From positions 1 to 64,000 of IMG/VR virus record IMGVR_UViG_3300020411_000935: DNA of 64,000 nucleotides, one strand, 5' to 3'. The stretch is from a virus. Under the pieces are notes generated by a model. That model was not told where the DNA came from, did not search any database, and saw only the letters and a list, made by a program, of their open reading frames with translations. How positions within the stretch are numbered: position 1 is the stretch's first letter; every line of letters starts with the position of its first letter. Shown here piece after piece: positions 9,267 through 18,052 of the stretch. The translations under genes were made by a program, and so were the position numbers.

Positions 9267-10673
9267 ATGTTTAATTCTGGACAACTCCAGAAGAAGTGGC
9301 AACCACTCTTAGAGGCAGAAGGATTAGATAAAATCCAAGACAACCACAGAAGAGCAGTTACCGCACAACTTCTAGAAAACCAAGAAAGATTTTTAAGAGA
9401 GGAGAGAGCATTCTTATCAGAAGCACCTCCTACAGTTAACACAGACCCATCAGGCACAGGAGCAGCTGGTTTCAGTGGCGGTGCTGCTGTTGGCGGTCCT
9501 GTTGCTGGTTTCGACCCAGTTCTAATATCTCTAATCAGGAGATCTATGCCTAACTTGGTGGCATATGACTTAGCTGGCGTCCAACCAATGAATGGTCCTA
9601 CTGGACTTATCTTCGCGATGAGATCTAAGTACGACAACCAGAACGGTACAGAAGCATTCTTCAACGAACCAGATTCTGCATTCTCTGCTCAAGACTCCGA
9701 TACATCATTCACACAGGGTGATTACACAGGAGCAACTGACGGAGATTCAGACGTTGGTTTCGGTACAACTGCACAAGGTGGTGGCAACCCATCAATCTTG
9801 AACGGTGGTGCAGAGAACGCTTACTCAGTTGGACAAGGTTTCAAGACTCAACAGTCTGAAGCTTTAGGCGATGCTGCTAACAACGACTTCAGAGAGATGG
9901 CGTTCAGCATCGAGAAGGTATCTGTGACTGCGAAGTCAAGAGCCCTCAAAGCTGAGTACAGTTTAGAACTAGCACAAGACCTCAAGGCGATCCATGGATT
10001 GGATGCAGAGGCTGAGTTAGCAAACATCCTTTCTACTGAGATCCTTGCTGAGATCAATAGAGAGATCATCCGTACAATCTACAAGGCTGCAAGACCTGGT
10101 GCTCAAATCAATACAGCAACAACTGGTGTATTTGACTTAGACACAGACTCAAACGGAAGATGGATGGTTGAGAAGTTCAAAGGTATGATCTTCCAACTTG
10201 AAAGAGATGCTAACGCAATCGCACAGGAAACTCGTCGCGGGAAGGGTAACATCATCCTTTGCTCTGCTGATGTTGCTTCCTCTCTAACAGCTGCTGGTCA
10301 ACTAGACTACACTCCTGCACTCAACAGCAATATGAATGTTGATGATACAGGTAACACATTCGCTGGTACACTCAACGGACGTTACAAGGTATACATCGAT
10401 CCATTCGCTGCTAACCTAAGTGCTGATCAGTACTACGTTATGGGATACAAGGGTTCTAACCCTTATGATGCTGGTCTATTCTATTGCCCTTACGTTCCAC
10501 TACAGATGGTAAGAGCAGTTGGACAAGACACATTCCAACCAAAAATTGGTTTCAAAACCAGATACGGAATGGTTGCTAACCCATTTGCTGAAGGTACTAC
10601 ACAAGGTCTTGGTAGAATTACTGGTAACAGTAACAGATACTACAGACGTGTTAAAGTTACAAACCTTATGTAA
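9267..10673 (+). CDS. gp23: Major capsid protein gp23
   Basis: HK97-fold capsid subunit of 468 aa. A gp21 cleavage site is visible as LSE|A after residue 52 in RAFLSEAPPTVN, which would remove the N-terminal propeptide as in T4. Downstream are the conserved capsid blocks DPVLISLIRRSMPNLVAYD and GVQPMNGPTGLIFAMRSKY, used in environmental g23 surveys. An AAAGG ribosome site precedes the ATG. I found no clear late box in the short gp22-gp23 gap, so expression probably comes from upstream promoters. A strong terminator follows. Confidence 0.98.
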   Translation: MFNSGQLQKKWQPLLEAEGLDKIQDNHRRAVTAQLLENQERFLREERAFLSEAPPTVNTDPSGTGAAGFSGGAAVGGPVAGFDPVLISLIRRSMPNLVAYDLAGVQPMNGPTGLIFAMRSKYDNQNGTEAFFNEPDSAFSAQDSDTSFTQGDYTGATDGDSDVGFGTTAQGGGNPSILNGGAENAYSVGQGFKTQQSEALGDAANNDFREMAFSIEKVSVTAKSRALKAEYSLELAQDLKAIHGLDAEAELANILSTEILAEINREIIRTIYKAARPGAQINTATTGVFDLDTDSNGRWMVEKFKGMIFQLERDANAIAQETRRGKGNIILCSADVASSLTAAGQLDYTPALNSNMNVDDTGNTFAGTLNGRYKVYIDPFAANLSADQYYVMGYKGSNPYDAGLFYCPYVPLQMVRAVGQDTFQPKIGFKTRYGMVANPFAEGTTQGLGRITGNSNRYYRRVKVTNLM

Positions 10674-10694
10674 GCGAGTTGCTTATATACTTAC

Positions 10695-10721
10695 AAGACC
10701 CCTTTACAGGGGTCTTTTTTT
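10695..10721 (+). terminator. Rho-independent terminator after gp23
   Basis: An 8-bp perfect stem AAGACCCC/GGGGTCTT with a 6-nt loop TTTACA runs into a tract of seven T. It lies 22 nt after the gp23 stop and closes the head gene block. Confidence 0.92.
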
Positions 10722-10724
10722 ATG

Positions 10725-10733
10725 CTATAAATA
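10725..10733 (+). promoter_or_regulatory. Late promoter box after the gp23 terminator
   Basis: CTATAAATA begins four bases after the terminator T-tract and 27 nt before the next ATG (10752). It would restart late transcription into the small ORFs and the tail-tube-fold gene. Confidence 0.7.
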
Positions 10734-10751
10734 TGGTAGTCAAATAATACT

Positions 10752-10946
10752 ATGAAAGATCAAGGATCTATTGCTACTGGTGAAACACCAGAGACAAAAT
10801 GGAATCGAGGACTTGACATTTTTATAGAGTCTGTTCATGCACCTGATCATAAACTCAGAGGTTGTGCACATAATCAGCATTGCTACACAGAGTTGATGGA
10901 TATTAGAGAACATGTGCTAGAATATCTGCAAAGTTTACGAAAATAA
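10752..10946 (+). CDS. Small hypothetical protein after gp23
   Basis: A 64-aa protein with several His and Cys residues (APDHKLRGCAHNQHCYTEL) in the middle, which could bind a metal, and a helical C-terminus. I do not recognise a family. It is led by the late promoter at 10725 and is separated by one base from the next small ORF. Confidence 0.6.
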   Translation: MKDQGSIATGETPETKWNRGLDIFIESVHAPDHKLRGCAHNQHCYTELMDIREHVLEYLQSLRK

Positions 10947-11111
10947 ATGAACGGTAGAATCAATAAAGTAATGATGGTTGCGAGAACCATGAGAATAAAA
11001 CAAGGTATAATGGAAAAGAATTGGTATCCTGAGTGGAGTGATAAAGAAAGATGGGCTGCTCAACAAGCCCTAAATAATGTTTTAGATGTTCTTGATGAAT
11101 ACTGGGAGTAA
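10947..11111 (+). CDS. Small hypothetical protein
   Basis: A 54-aa ORF with start ATG at 10947. It ends in TAATG, sharing a base with the start of the next gene. It begins MNGRINKVMMVART and carries a tryptophan-rich stretch (NWYPEWSDKERWAAQQA) and an acidic C-terminus. Tight coupling to both neighbours supports its being real. Function unknown. Confidence 0.6.
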   Translation: MNGRINKVMMVARTMRIKQGIMEKNWYPEWSDKERWAAQQALNNVLDVLDEYWE

Positions 11112-11698
11112 TGGCAGACACTAGGGTTAGAGGTGCTACACCTCCGTTCAAACTAAATGAACCTACTAATAGGAACTTCCTATCAATAGTTGGGTTCAAG
11201 TTCTTGCTGAACCGTTGCCCTAAAGTTAGTTTCTTTTGCAATCAAGCAAACATACCAACTGTAACTCTTGGTACTACAACGCAAGCATCTTACCTTCGTC
11301 AAATACCTATACCTGGCACAGAGTTATCTTACGAAGATCTGACTCTTAGTTTTATAGTTGACGAGAACTGCGAGAATTACTTGCAGATATATGATTGGAT
11401 TACTGGACTAGGATTTCCTGAGTCACTACAACAGTATGAAGATCTGAAGAAAGTAAATAGATTTTATCCTGACTCTGCTGAACGAGATCAGTTTGCAGAG
11501 AGGTCTGATGGAACATTGATGGTTTTGAATAGTGATTACAACCCAAGTATCTCTATCAAGTTCAAGGATTTATTTCCTGTCGCACTATCTGGTGTACCAT
11601 TTGACTCAACAGAAACAGAGCAAAGATATTTTACCGCAATGGTTACCTTTAAATATACTATTTTTGATGTGATTGACGTAAATGGAACCAAGGTCTAA
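11111..11698 (+). CDS. Tail-tube-fold structural protein (gp3/gp54 slot)
   Basis: A 195-aa virion protein. The stretch NQANIPTVTLGTTTQASYL followed by IPIPGTELSYEDLTLSFIVD and a helix mirrors the arrangement in gp19 of this window (QLPASNIAEV, then GDRRFDPWTITVIND, then a helix), so I infer the phage tail-tube fold. T4 proteins with that fold are gp19, gp54 and the gp48 N-terminus. In related cyanophages the gene between 23 and uvsY is often called gp3 (tail completion). I call only the fold, not the exact T4 homologue. It overlaps uvsY by 17 nt. Confidence 0.75.
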   Translation: MADTRVRGATPPFKLNEPTNRNFLSIVGFKFLLNRCPKVSFFCNQANIPTVTLGTTTQASYLRQIPIPGTELSYEDLTLSFIVDENCENYLQIYDWITGLGFPESLQQYEDLKKVNRFYPDSAERDQFAERSDGTLMVLNSDYNPSISIKFKDLFPVALSGVPFDSTETEQRYFTAMVTFKYTIFDVIDVNGTKV

Positions 11699-12134
11699 GA
11701 CTTTAAGTCTTGAGATGATTCAAGACATGTGGGAAAAAGACGCAAAGATGAATCAAGATGAACTCGATACTGAGTCTCTGCGAATCCCACAATTACACGC
11801 TACTTATTATGAACTATATAATACGATACTGCTCATGCGAAAACGTGAAGAGCAGACACATTGTAATGTTCTACTAGATCGGAGAAAGTATTACACAGGT
11901 AAGGCAACTGCATCTGTATATGAAGCAGAACCATTTCCTTACAAGGTCAGAGACAAGGATGACCTCAAGTTATATCTTGAAGCAGACGAGAAACTCAGAA
12001 AGACCAAACTAAAGATCGAGTACTATGACACCATGTTGAAGTATATCGAAGAAATACTAAGACAAATCTCCAATAGAACTTACCAGATAAAAAACGCTAT
12101 TGAATGGAGACGTTTCAACGCTGGTTATGGCTGA
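11682..12134 (+). CDS. uvsY: UvsY recombination mediator
   Basis: UvsY loads the UvsX recombinase onto gp32-coated single-stranded DNA. At 150 aa it is close to T4 UvsY (137 aa). It is a charged, all-helical protein with the conserved central region LRIPQLHATYYELYNTILL and the DRRKYYTGKA block typical of the family. It is followed by uvsW, whose ATG overlaps its last codons (ATGGCTGA). Confidence 0.9.
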   Translation: MEPRSKTLSLEMIQDMWEKDAKMNQDELDTESLRIPQLHATYYELYNTILLMRKREEQTHCNVLLDRRKYYTGKATASVYEAEPFPYKVRDKDDLKLYLEADEKLRKTKLKIEYYDTMLKYIEEILRQISNRTYQIKNAIEWRRFNAGYG

Positions 12135-13575
12135 TCTAACTATAAGAAAGAAGAACGAAGTCTTTCTAAGAATTGATTGCGACCCACACATACGACACGA
12201 GTTACAGGACGAGTTCACCTTTGATGTACCAGGTGCTAAGTTCATGCCTCAGTATCGTAGTAAGTACTGGGACGGTAAGATAAGATTATTTAATTTACAG
12301 AAGCAGGAAATATATGTCGGTCTGTTAGATAAGATCACGTCTTTTTGTAAGAGATATGATTACGAATTTGAATTTGAGAACTCCAAGTATTACGGACTGC
12401 CATACGAAGAGACGGAATCAATTTCGTATGAGGGGGTAAAGGACTATCTAACTCGAATCTCGAAATACAAACCTCGTGATTATCAGATTGATGGGGTGAC
12501 TGATGCATTACAGAAGAATCGTAGATTGATTATATCACCAACAGGGTCTGGTAAGTCCTTGATGATCTATGCAGTTACACGATACCACGTAGAACATAAA
12601 AGGTCAACCCTCATTATTGTCCCTACTACCTCTCTTGTAGAACAGATGTATAAGGACTTTGTAGATTATGGTTGGAATGTCGATGGAATTTGTCATAAGA
12701 TCTATGCTGGTAAGGACTTGATGAGTCAGAACCCAGTCATTATAAGCACATGGCAGTCAATATACAAGCTACCTAAAGACTGGTTCAATAGATTTGATGT
12801 TGTAATTGGTGACGAGGCACATCAGTTCAAGTCTAAATCATTAGTAAGTATCATGACTAAACTCTATGACACAAAATATAGGTATGGTTTCACAGGTACG
12901 CTCGATGGTACACAAACTCATAAGTGGGTACTTGAAGGTTTGTTCGGACCCTCTTATAAAATCGTCAATACTAAGGAGTTACAGGAGAAAGGCTATCTAG
13001 CAACACTCAACATCAAAGTTCTATTACTCAAGCATGATCCAAAAAGATTTGATACCTATCAAGATGAAATAGAATATATTATAGGTCATGAGAAAAGAAA
13101 TAAATTTATTAGAAACCTAGTACTGGACTTGAAGGGTAACACTTTAGTTCTCTATAGTAGGGTTGCCACCCATGGAGAGGTGCTATTCGACCTAATAAAT
13201 AAAGATGATAGAAAAGTCTTCTTCATACACGGTGGTGTAGATGTCGAAGAAAGGGAATCTGTCAGGAGTATAGCAGAGGTTGAATCCAATGCTATAATTA
13301 TTGCATCCTTTGGAACTTTCTCCACTGGTATCAATATCAAGAACCTCCATAACATTGTCTTTTCTTCTCCTTCTAAGTCCAGAATTAGAACTTTACAATC
13401 TATCGGTAGGGTCTTACGTAAAAGTAATTCCAAGTTGAGTGCCACATTATATGATATAGCGGATGATACTAAGAAAGGATCAGTCCAGAACTATACTTTG
13501 AATCACTTGATTGAACGAATCAAATACTACAACGAGGAAAAATTCAACTATGACATCATCCAAATCAAAATTTGA
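12127..13575 (+). CDS. uvsW: UvsW RNA-DNA/DNA helicase
   Basis: An SF2 helicase that unwinds branched DNA and R-loops and drives the switch to recombination-dependent replication. It is 482 aa from the ATG at 12127; the upstream ATG at 12100 lies deeper in uvsY and is less likely. Motif I is SPTGSGKSLM, motif II GDEAHQF, motif III TGTLDG, and motif VI QSIGRVLRKS. The N-terminal double-stranded-DNA-binding region (PQYRSKYWDGKIRLFN) is present. Confidence 0.96.
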   Translation: MADLTIRKKNEVFLRIDCDPHIRHELQDEFTFDVPGAKFMPQYRSKYWDGKIRLFNLQKQEIYVGLLDKITSFCKRYDYEFEFENSKYYGLPYEETESISYEGVKDYLTRISKYKPRDYQIDGVTDALQKNRRLIISPTGSGKSLMIYAVTRYHVEHKRSTLIIVPTTSLVEQMYKDFVDYGWNVDGICHKIYAGKDLMSQNPVIISTWQSIYKLPKDWFNRFDVVIGDEAHQFKSKSLVSIMTKLYDTKYRYGFTGTLDGTQTHKWVLEGLFGPSYKIVNTKELQEKGYLATLNIKVLLLKHDPKRFDTYQDEIEYIIGHEKRNKFIRNLVLDLKGNTLVLYSRVATHGEVLFDLINKDDRKVFFIHGGVDVEERESVRSIAEVESNAIIIASFGTFSTGINIKNLHNIVFSSPSKSRIRTLQSIGRVLRKSNSKLSATLYDIADDTKKGSVQNYTLNHLIERIKYYNEEKFNYDIIQIKI

Positions 13576-13987
13576 AGAACCGTATGAGGACTTTCTTGCG
13601 GCTATCAAACTTGTAAGTGGTGAAGAGATACTGTCAAAGGTTGTTGTGTGTAGTGATGATGACGATAGAATTATCCTAGAGAATCCAGTTGTATGTCAGG
13701 AGGTTCGCACCCCTGGTGCGAATATCCCGTTGGGATATAAATTTGAACCTTGGATGAAATTGACTGATGAAGAAGTTTTCATAGTTGATATGAATAGAAT
13801 TATTACAATGTCTGAGATAAAAGATAAGGAAGTAAACAAAACATATTCCACGATCATCAAGCAAGGGTTCACTCGCTCACACCCTGATATAACTAAAGAA
13901 ATGGGATATATAAACTCTGTAGATAAGGCACGTCAACAGTTTGAACAACTGTACAAGAAAGACTCTAAGGATACAAAAGAAACTTAA
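13550..13987 (+). CDS. Sm/Hfq-like domain protein, candidate
   Basis: The product is 145 aa from the ATG at 13550, overlapping uvsW by 26 nt; the earlier ATG at 13511 would overlap further. The pattern AAIKLVSGEEILSKV, then DDRIILENPVV, then EEVFIVDMNRIITM resembles an LSm-type beta barrel (xxLxxGxxIxxxV, Ixxxx-NP, then strands). This is inferred from pattern only. A second protein with the same pattern is at 30351. The C-terminal 40 residues are charged and helical. Expressed with uvsY-uvsW. Confidence 0.7.
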   Translation: MTSSKSKFEEPYEDFLAAIKLVSGEEILSKVVVCSDDDDRIILENPVVCQEVRTPGANIPLGYKFEPWMKLTDEEVFIVDMNRIITMSEIKDKEVNKTYSTIIKQGFTRSHPDITKEMGYINSVDKARQQFEQLYKKDSKDTKET

Positions 13988-14000
13988 TACCTGTCCTTTC

Positions 14001-14015
14001 AACCCCCACAGGGTT
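14001..14015 (+). terminator. Weak hairpin before the gp55 promoter
   Basis: AACCC/GGGTT with loop CCACA lies 13 nt after the upstream stop. It is followed by ATTGT rather than a T-run, so it would be a weak or factor-dependent terminator at most. Confidence 0.25.
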
Positions 14016-14028
14016 ATTGTACACACTT

Positions 14029-14056
14029 TTGACAACCATGTCAAGTATGCTATAAT
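14029..14056 (+). promoter_or_regulatory. Sigma-70-type promoter for gp55
   Basis: TTGACA (14029-14034), a 16-nt spacer and TATAAT (14051-14056), both consensus, lie 24 nt before the gp55 ATG. The host vegetative polymerase would make the late sigma factor before late transcription begins. Confidence 0.85.
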
Positions 14057-14079
14057 TAAGTACAGAAACACGCACAGTA

Positions 14080-14547
14080 ATGCCACGTAAAAGATCAGAG
14101 CACTACGTCAATAACAAGGAGTTTCTTGCTGCAATTATTGATTATAAAGACCAGATTATCATTGCCGAGAAAAGAGGTTTACCTAAACCTGTAATTCCCA
14201 GATACATTGGCGAATGCTTTCTAAAGATAGCAACTCACCTATCATTCAAACCAAACTTTGTAAACTATATGTTCAAGGATGATATGGTATGTGATGGCAT
14301 AGAGAACTGTGTTCAATACATTGATAACTTCAATCCAGATAAGTCTAAGAATCCTTTTGCATACTTCACACAGATAATACACTATGCATTTCTAAGAAGA
14401 ATACAGAAAGAGAAACGTCAGTTAGATATAAAACAAAAGATAATAGAAAAGTCTGGGTATGACGAAGTCTTCGTCGCAGACGAAGCGGATAAGTCCTCTG
14501 AGTACAACTCTATCAAAGATGCTGTACAATACAGAACTAACAGATGA
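14080..14547 (+). CDS. gp55: Late transcription sigma factor gp55
   Basis: This divergent sigma factor directs host RNA polymerase to TATAAATA late promoters, with gp45 as coactivator. It has 155 aa (T4: 185). The conserved region-2-like block is FNPDKSKNPFAYFTQIIHYAFLRRIQKEKRQL, with YFTQIIHYAFLRRI as the core -10-recognition segment. It has its own consensus early promoter. The T4-type late boxes scattered through the window are its expected targets. Confidence 0.95.
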   Translation: MPRKRSEHYVNNKEFLAAIIDYKDQIIIAEKRGLPKPVIPRYIGECFLKIATHLSFKPNFVNYMFKDDMVCDGIENCVQYIDNFNPDKSKNPFAYFTQIIHYAFLRRIQKEKRQLDIKQKIIEKSGYDEVFVADEADKSSEYNSIKDAVQYRTNR

Positions 14548-14741
14548 CTTACGATCTCACAGAGGAAGAGTGGGAGTGTGTTCGTGTCTGTGTATCTAAT
14601 GCACCGATACCCTACGATATCACTAAGAAAAAAATACCTGCTGATATCCTAGAAAAAATAGGAAAACCCATCGAACATCGAGAAGAGGGTCTATCCATAG
14701 CAAAATACGATCTATCAAAGTACGGAATCCATGAGAGTTGA
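14544..14741 (+). CDS. Small hypothetical protein
   Basis: A 65-aa protein overlapping gp55 by 4 nt (ATGA). It begins MTYDLTEEEWECVRVCV and is helical at both ends with a KKKIPADILEKIGKP middle. No family recognised. Its start is coupled to gp55 and its end overlaps the following small ORF. Confidence 0.65.
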   Translation: MTYDLTEEEWECVRVCVSNAPIPYDITKKKIPADILEKIGKPIEHREEGLSIAKYDLSKYGIHES

Positions 14742-14901
14742 CAGACACAGAGACATCGCTGATGACCTTGAAGCAGAGTTATTATCTGAACTAGAGGGCA
14801 TCACCACACAATTACGTGGCACTATGAAAAGAATGACTAGAGTAAACTCCATGGGGAGATCAGCAAAAGTCATTGAAATTGAGTATGATGTAAACGAATG
14901 A
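14731..14901 (+). CDS. Small hypothetical protein before gp47
   Basis: A 56-aa ORF starting at ATG 14731 inside the end of the preceding gene and ending in ATGA with gp47. The sequence MRVDRHRDIADDLEAELLSE is a charged helix, followed by a basic stretch (RGTMKRMTRVNSM). Unknown function; kept because both junctions are translationally coupled. Confidence 0.6.
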   Translation: MRVDRHRDIADDLEAELLSELEGITTQLRGTMKRMTRVNSMGRSAKVIEIEYDVNE

Positions 14902-15938
14902 AAGTTGCTATTATCACAGACCAACACTTTGGATTCAAGAAAGGTTCTAAACTATGGTTAGATTACTTTCAGAAATTTTATGATGACATATTCTTTCCTA
15001 CATTAGAGAAGCATGGTATAGATACTATACTTGATCTAGGAGATACCTTTGATAACAGGAAGGGTGTGGATCTATGCTCTCTCAATTGGGCAAAGTCCAA
15101 TTACTTTGATCCTATTCGAGATAAAGGAATGTCAATGATCAGTATCGTTGGCAACCATACTGCTTTCTATAAGAATACTAATGACATCAACACTATAGAT
15201 CTGATGCTCAGAGAGTATGATAATATACGTATCGTTGAAGAGTGTGAAGAGATAACTGTAGGTGGGTTACCAATACTGTTTATACCTTGGATCAACCCAG
15301 AGAATGAGGCAACAACATATAAAATGGTGAAGGATAGTAAGTGTAAGGTTGCTATGGGTCATCTAGAACTAAATGGGTTCGTTGCCACACACGGGCACGT
15401 AATGGACGTAGGAGCAGACTTTGAGTGTTATGACCACTTTACCCATGTATTCTCAGGACACTATCACACAAGGTCAAATAACGGTAGGATATATTACCTA
15501 GGCAATCCATATCAGATGTTCTGGAATGATTGTGATGATCCAAGAGGATTCCACATATACGACACAGAGAAACTAACACTCAAGACAATCAATAATCCAT
15601 ATCAGATGTTTAAGATTATCAATTATGCTGATACACCTAGACAACTGACTAAGTTTGAGGAGTATAGGAATAAGATAGTCAAGGTTGTAGTTAGACAAAA
15701 GACTGATGATAAAGAGTATGAAAGATTCATGCAATCATTAGCAAAAGTACATCCATATGATATCAAGGTGGTAGAGAGATCTGTAAATATGCTTGCACCT
15801 GAGGAGAACGTAGCACAGACAGAAGATACGATGACTCTACTCAACACATATGTCGATGATCTAAGCACAGATCTAAATAAATCTAAGATCAAAGACATTT
15901 TGAGAGTCACTTATCAAGAGGCATGTGAGGTCATCTGA
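14898..15938 (+). CDS. gp47: Recombination endonuclease subunit gp47 (SbcD/Mre11-like)
   Basis: The nuclease partner of gp46, processing DNA ends for recombination-dependent replication. It has 346 aa (T4: 339). Metallophosphatase motifs are visible in order: ITDQHFG (DxH), LDLGDTFDNR, GNHTAF, GHLELNG and SGHYHTR. It belongs to the 47-(DUF)-46 operon with 1-4 nt overlaps. Confidence 0.96.
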   Translation: MKVAIITDQHFGFKKGSKLWLDYFQKFYDDIFFPTLEKHGIDTILDLGDTFDNRKGVDLCSLNWAKSNYFDPIRDKGMSMISIVGNHTAFYKNTNDINTIDLMLREYDNIRIVEECEEITVGGLPILFIPWINPENEATTYKMVKDSKCKVAMGHLELNGFVATHGHVMDVGADFECYDHFTHVFSGHYHTRSNNGRIYYLGNPYQMFWNDCDDPRGFHIYDTEKLTLKTINNPYQMFKIINYADTPRQLTKFEEYRNKIVKVVVRQKTDDKEYERFMQSLAKVHPYDIKVVERSVNMLAPEENVAQTEDTMTLLNTYVDDLSTDLNKSKIKDILRVTYQEACEVI

Positions 15939-16198
15939 TGCATATTATTACACCAAAGCATAGTCAAGACGAGGGAGCATATGCAGTCGTCAACGAATAT
16001 GGTGAGAAGGTTGTATTCTTTTTTGTAGAGAAAGATGATGCCGATAGATATGCTATGATGTTAGAAGGTTCGGGTGAACCTATTATGAAAGTAATACATG
16101 TTGCTGACCGTGTAGCAATTGCAGCTTGCGAAAAAACAGGAACAAGGTATACTATAATAGGTAAAGATGATTTTGTTATTCCAGTTGATCCTAAGTGA
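15938..16198 (+). CDS. DUF3110-like protein between gp47 and gp46
   Basis: An 86-aa protein with the pattern EKVVFFFVEKDDADRYAMML, which resembles the DUF3110 family of cyanobacterial proteins (strand, then D-D-A-x-R-Y-A helix). If right, it is a cyanobacterial acquisition held inside the recombination operon. It overlaps gp47 by 1 nt and gp46 by 4 nt. Function of the family is unknown. Confidence 0.7.
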   Translation: MHIITPKHSQDEGAYAVVNEYGEKVVFFFVEKDDADRYAMMLEGSGEPIMKVIHVADRVAIAACEKTGTRYTIIGKDDFVIPVDPK

Positions 16199-17907
16199 TT
16201 CGATTCAAAGAAATTCGTTATAAAAACTTTTTGTCCTCAGGGAATCAATTCACATCTATAAAGTTAGATGCGAATAAAGATACTCTGATTGTTGGTGCAA
16301 ATGGTTCGGGTAAGAGTACGGTTCTAGATGCTCTTACATTTTCTTTGTTCGGTAAACCGTTCCGAAAAGTTACGAAGGGTCAGTTAGTCAACAGCACAAA
16401 CGAAAGAGATGCTGTTGTGGATATAAGATTTGATATTGGAGATGTACCTTATAGGGTTGTAAGAGGTATCAAACCAAATATTTTTGAGATCTATAAAAAT
16501 GGAAAAAAATTCAATGAGGACTGCTCTGCTAACGATCAACAAAAGTCTTTGGAAGGACAAATACTCAAACTCAACTACAAATCTTTCACTCAAATTGTTA
16601 TACTTGGCAGTGCTTCTTTCGTTCCCTTTATGCAACTATCTGCTCCACATCGCAGGGAAGTTATAGAAGACTTACTTGACATCAAAGTTTTTTCTATGAT
16701 GTCAGATATCTTGAAGACTCAGATCAAACAGTCAAAAGATAACTTGAGAGTCATGGAACTGAAGAAAGAATCAGTTGCAGATAAAATAATAATGCAGAAA
16801 AGATTTATCAAACAAATAGAGGAAGAAGGTTATGACAGCATCAACACCAAACAACAAGAGATCGAGAATTGTGATACCGAAACAGAAGAGTATCAAAGGA
16901 GTGTTGAAGATCTCATCTCCAAAGTCAATAAAAAGGAGAAGGATATACAACAATATACTAAATCAAGTAGTACTATAAAAAAGTTAGAAAAGTTAAAATC
17001 AAAAATACAAACTAAAGAATCAAACTCTAGTCATGAACTAGATTTTTTTGAAGCACATTCGGTTTGTCCTACATGTACACAGAATATAGAAGAGTCATTC
17101 AGAGTAAATAGAATTGAACACCTCCAAGGAGTTCTTGCCAAACATCAAAGTAGTTTGGATGAAATCACCACTGCTATAGAAGCAGAGGAAGAACGAGAAC
17201 AACAGTTTCTCAAACTCCAGAAGGAGATTACTACACTATCTAATGAAGTTTCTCAATTCAATATTAGAATTGCTAACAACAACAAACGAAGAGGAAATCT
17301 TGAAACAGAAATTCAAAACATTACCGATAGACTTGAGAATAAAAATTCTGAGGATGAGAAACTAACAGAGTATAAGGATAAACTAAAAGACATACTAAAC
17401 AATTTACAAACAACTCAAGAGGAGTTCGATTATCTAGAACAGGGTAACGAACTACTCAAAGATGATGGTGTAAAGAAAAGTATTATAAGAAAGTATCTAC
17501 CTCTGATCAACCAACAGGTCAATGAGTATCTACAGAGGATGGATTTCTATGTCAACTTTATGTTAGATGAAGACTTCAATGAAACTGTGCAGACACCTGT
17601 GCATGAGAAGTTCTCTTATGCATCCTTCTCTGAAGGAGAGAAGATGAGGATTGACCTTGCACTTCTGTTTACATGGAGAGAGATAGCAAGGATGAAGAAC
17701 AGTGTCGTCACAAATTTGCTAATCATGGACGAGGTTTTTGACTCATCACTAGATGAGTTTGGTACAGACTACTTCCTCAAAATTGTACGGTATATCATCA
17801 AGGATGCTAACGTGTTTATAATCTCGCACAAACAGGATCTATACGATAAATTCAATCACTGTCTGGAGTTTACTAAGGACAAGGGGTTCTCCAAACTAAA
17901 AGTTTGA
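16195..17907 (+). CDS. gp46: Recombination endonuclease subunit gp46 (SbcC/Rad50-like)
   Basis: The ABC-type ATPase of the gp46/47 complex, 570 aa (T4: 560), starting with GTG. Walker A is VGANGSGKST at about residues 33-42. Two long coiled-coil arms flank a zinc hook CPTC near residue 290. The C-terminal lobe has the signature YASFSEGEKMRIDLAL and Walker B LLIMDEVFDSSLD, then ISHKQD. The consensus -35 of the next promoter begins inside its last codons. Confidence 0.97.
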   Translation: MIRFKEIRYKNFLSSGNQFTSIKLDANKDTLIVGANGSGKSTVLDALTFSLFGKPFRKVTKGQLVNSTNERDAVVDIRFDIGDVPYRVVRGIKPNIFEIYKNGKKFNEDCSANDQQKSLEGQILKLNYKSFTQIVILGSASFVPFMQLSAPHRREVIEDLLDIKVFSMMSDILKTQIKQSKDNLRVMELKKESVADKIIMQKRFIKQIEEEGYDSINTKQQEIENCDTETEEYQRSVEDLISKVNKKEKDIQQYTKSSSTIKKLEKLKSKIQTKESNSSHELDFFEAHSVCPTCTQNIEESFRVNRIEHLQGVLAKHQSSLDEITTAIEAEEEREQQFLKLQKEITTLSNEVSQFNIRIANNNKRRGNLETEIQNITDRLENKNSEDEKLTEYKDKLKDILNNLQTTQEEFDYLEQGNELLKDDGVKKSIIRKYLPLINQQVNEYLQRMDFYVNFMLDEDFNETVQTPVHEKFSYASFSEGEKMRIDLALLFTWREIARMKNSVVTNLLIMDEVFDSSLDEFGTDYFLKIVRYIIKDANVFIISHKQDLYDKFNHCLEFTKDKGFSKLKV

Positions 17908-17931
17908 CAAGTGCCAACTTTGTGGTATCAT
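17904..17931 (+). promoter_or_regulatory. Sigma-70-type promoter at the end of gp46
   Basis: TTGACA (17904-17909) with a 16-nt spacer and TATCAT (17926-17931). The -35 overlaps the gp46 stop. A second AT-rich -10 candidate TATAAT at 17933 is too far (23 nt). The first thing downstream is a structured, T-terminated stretch rather than a gene. Confidence 0.65.
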
Positions 17932-17937
17932 ATATAA

Positions 17938-18024
17938 TCATACAAAGGAATCGAAAGATCGTACCCCTGCGTAGATAAAAAAGACACCCATGTCGGGGTC
18001 GTCTAACATCCGCAGGATTTTTTT
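17938..18024 (+). ncRNA. Candidate small structured RNA between gp46 and the barrel gene
   Basis: About 87 nt from the predicted start site of the promoter at 17904 to a T-run. An outer stem CCTGCG (17966-17971)/CGCAGG (18011-18016) encloses an inner hairpin GACaCCC (17983-17989)/GGGGTC (17995-18000), and the outer stem is followed by A and seven T. Promoter plus structure plus T-tract is what a free-standing sRNA would show. It could equally be a 5' leader or attenuator of the gene at 18053. No known RNA family recognised. Confidence 0.35.
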
Positions 18025-18052
18025 ATGTCTTGCGAGATACTTTAAAACAATA

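Noticed and set aside
9245-9664. 139-residue minus-strand frame within gp23
   Set aside because: Shadow of the capsid gene; the + strand frame has an obvious family match.
13511-13549. Upstream start for the Sm-like gene
   Set aside because: It lies inside uvsW; the extra residues (MNESNTTTRKNST) are low-complexity read-through of another frame.
17990-18052. 21-residue N-terminal extension of the barrel protein
   Set aside because: It is translated through the hairpin and T-tract, and would destroy the signal peptide that starts at 18053.
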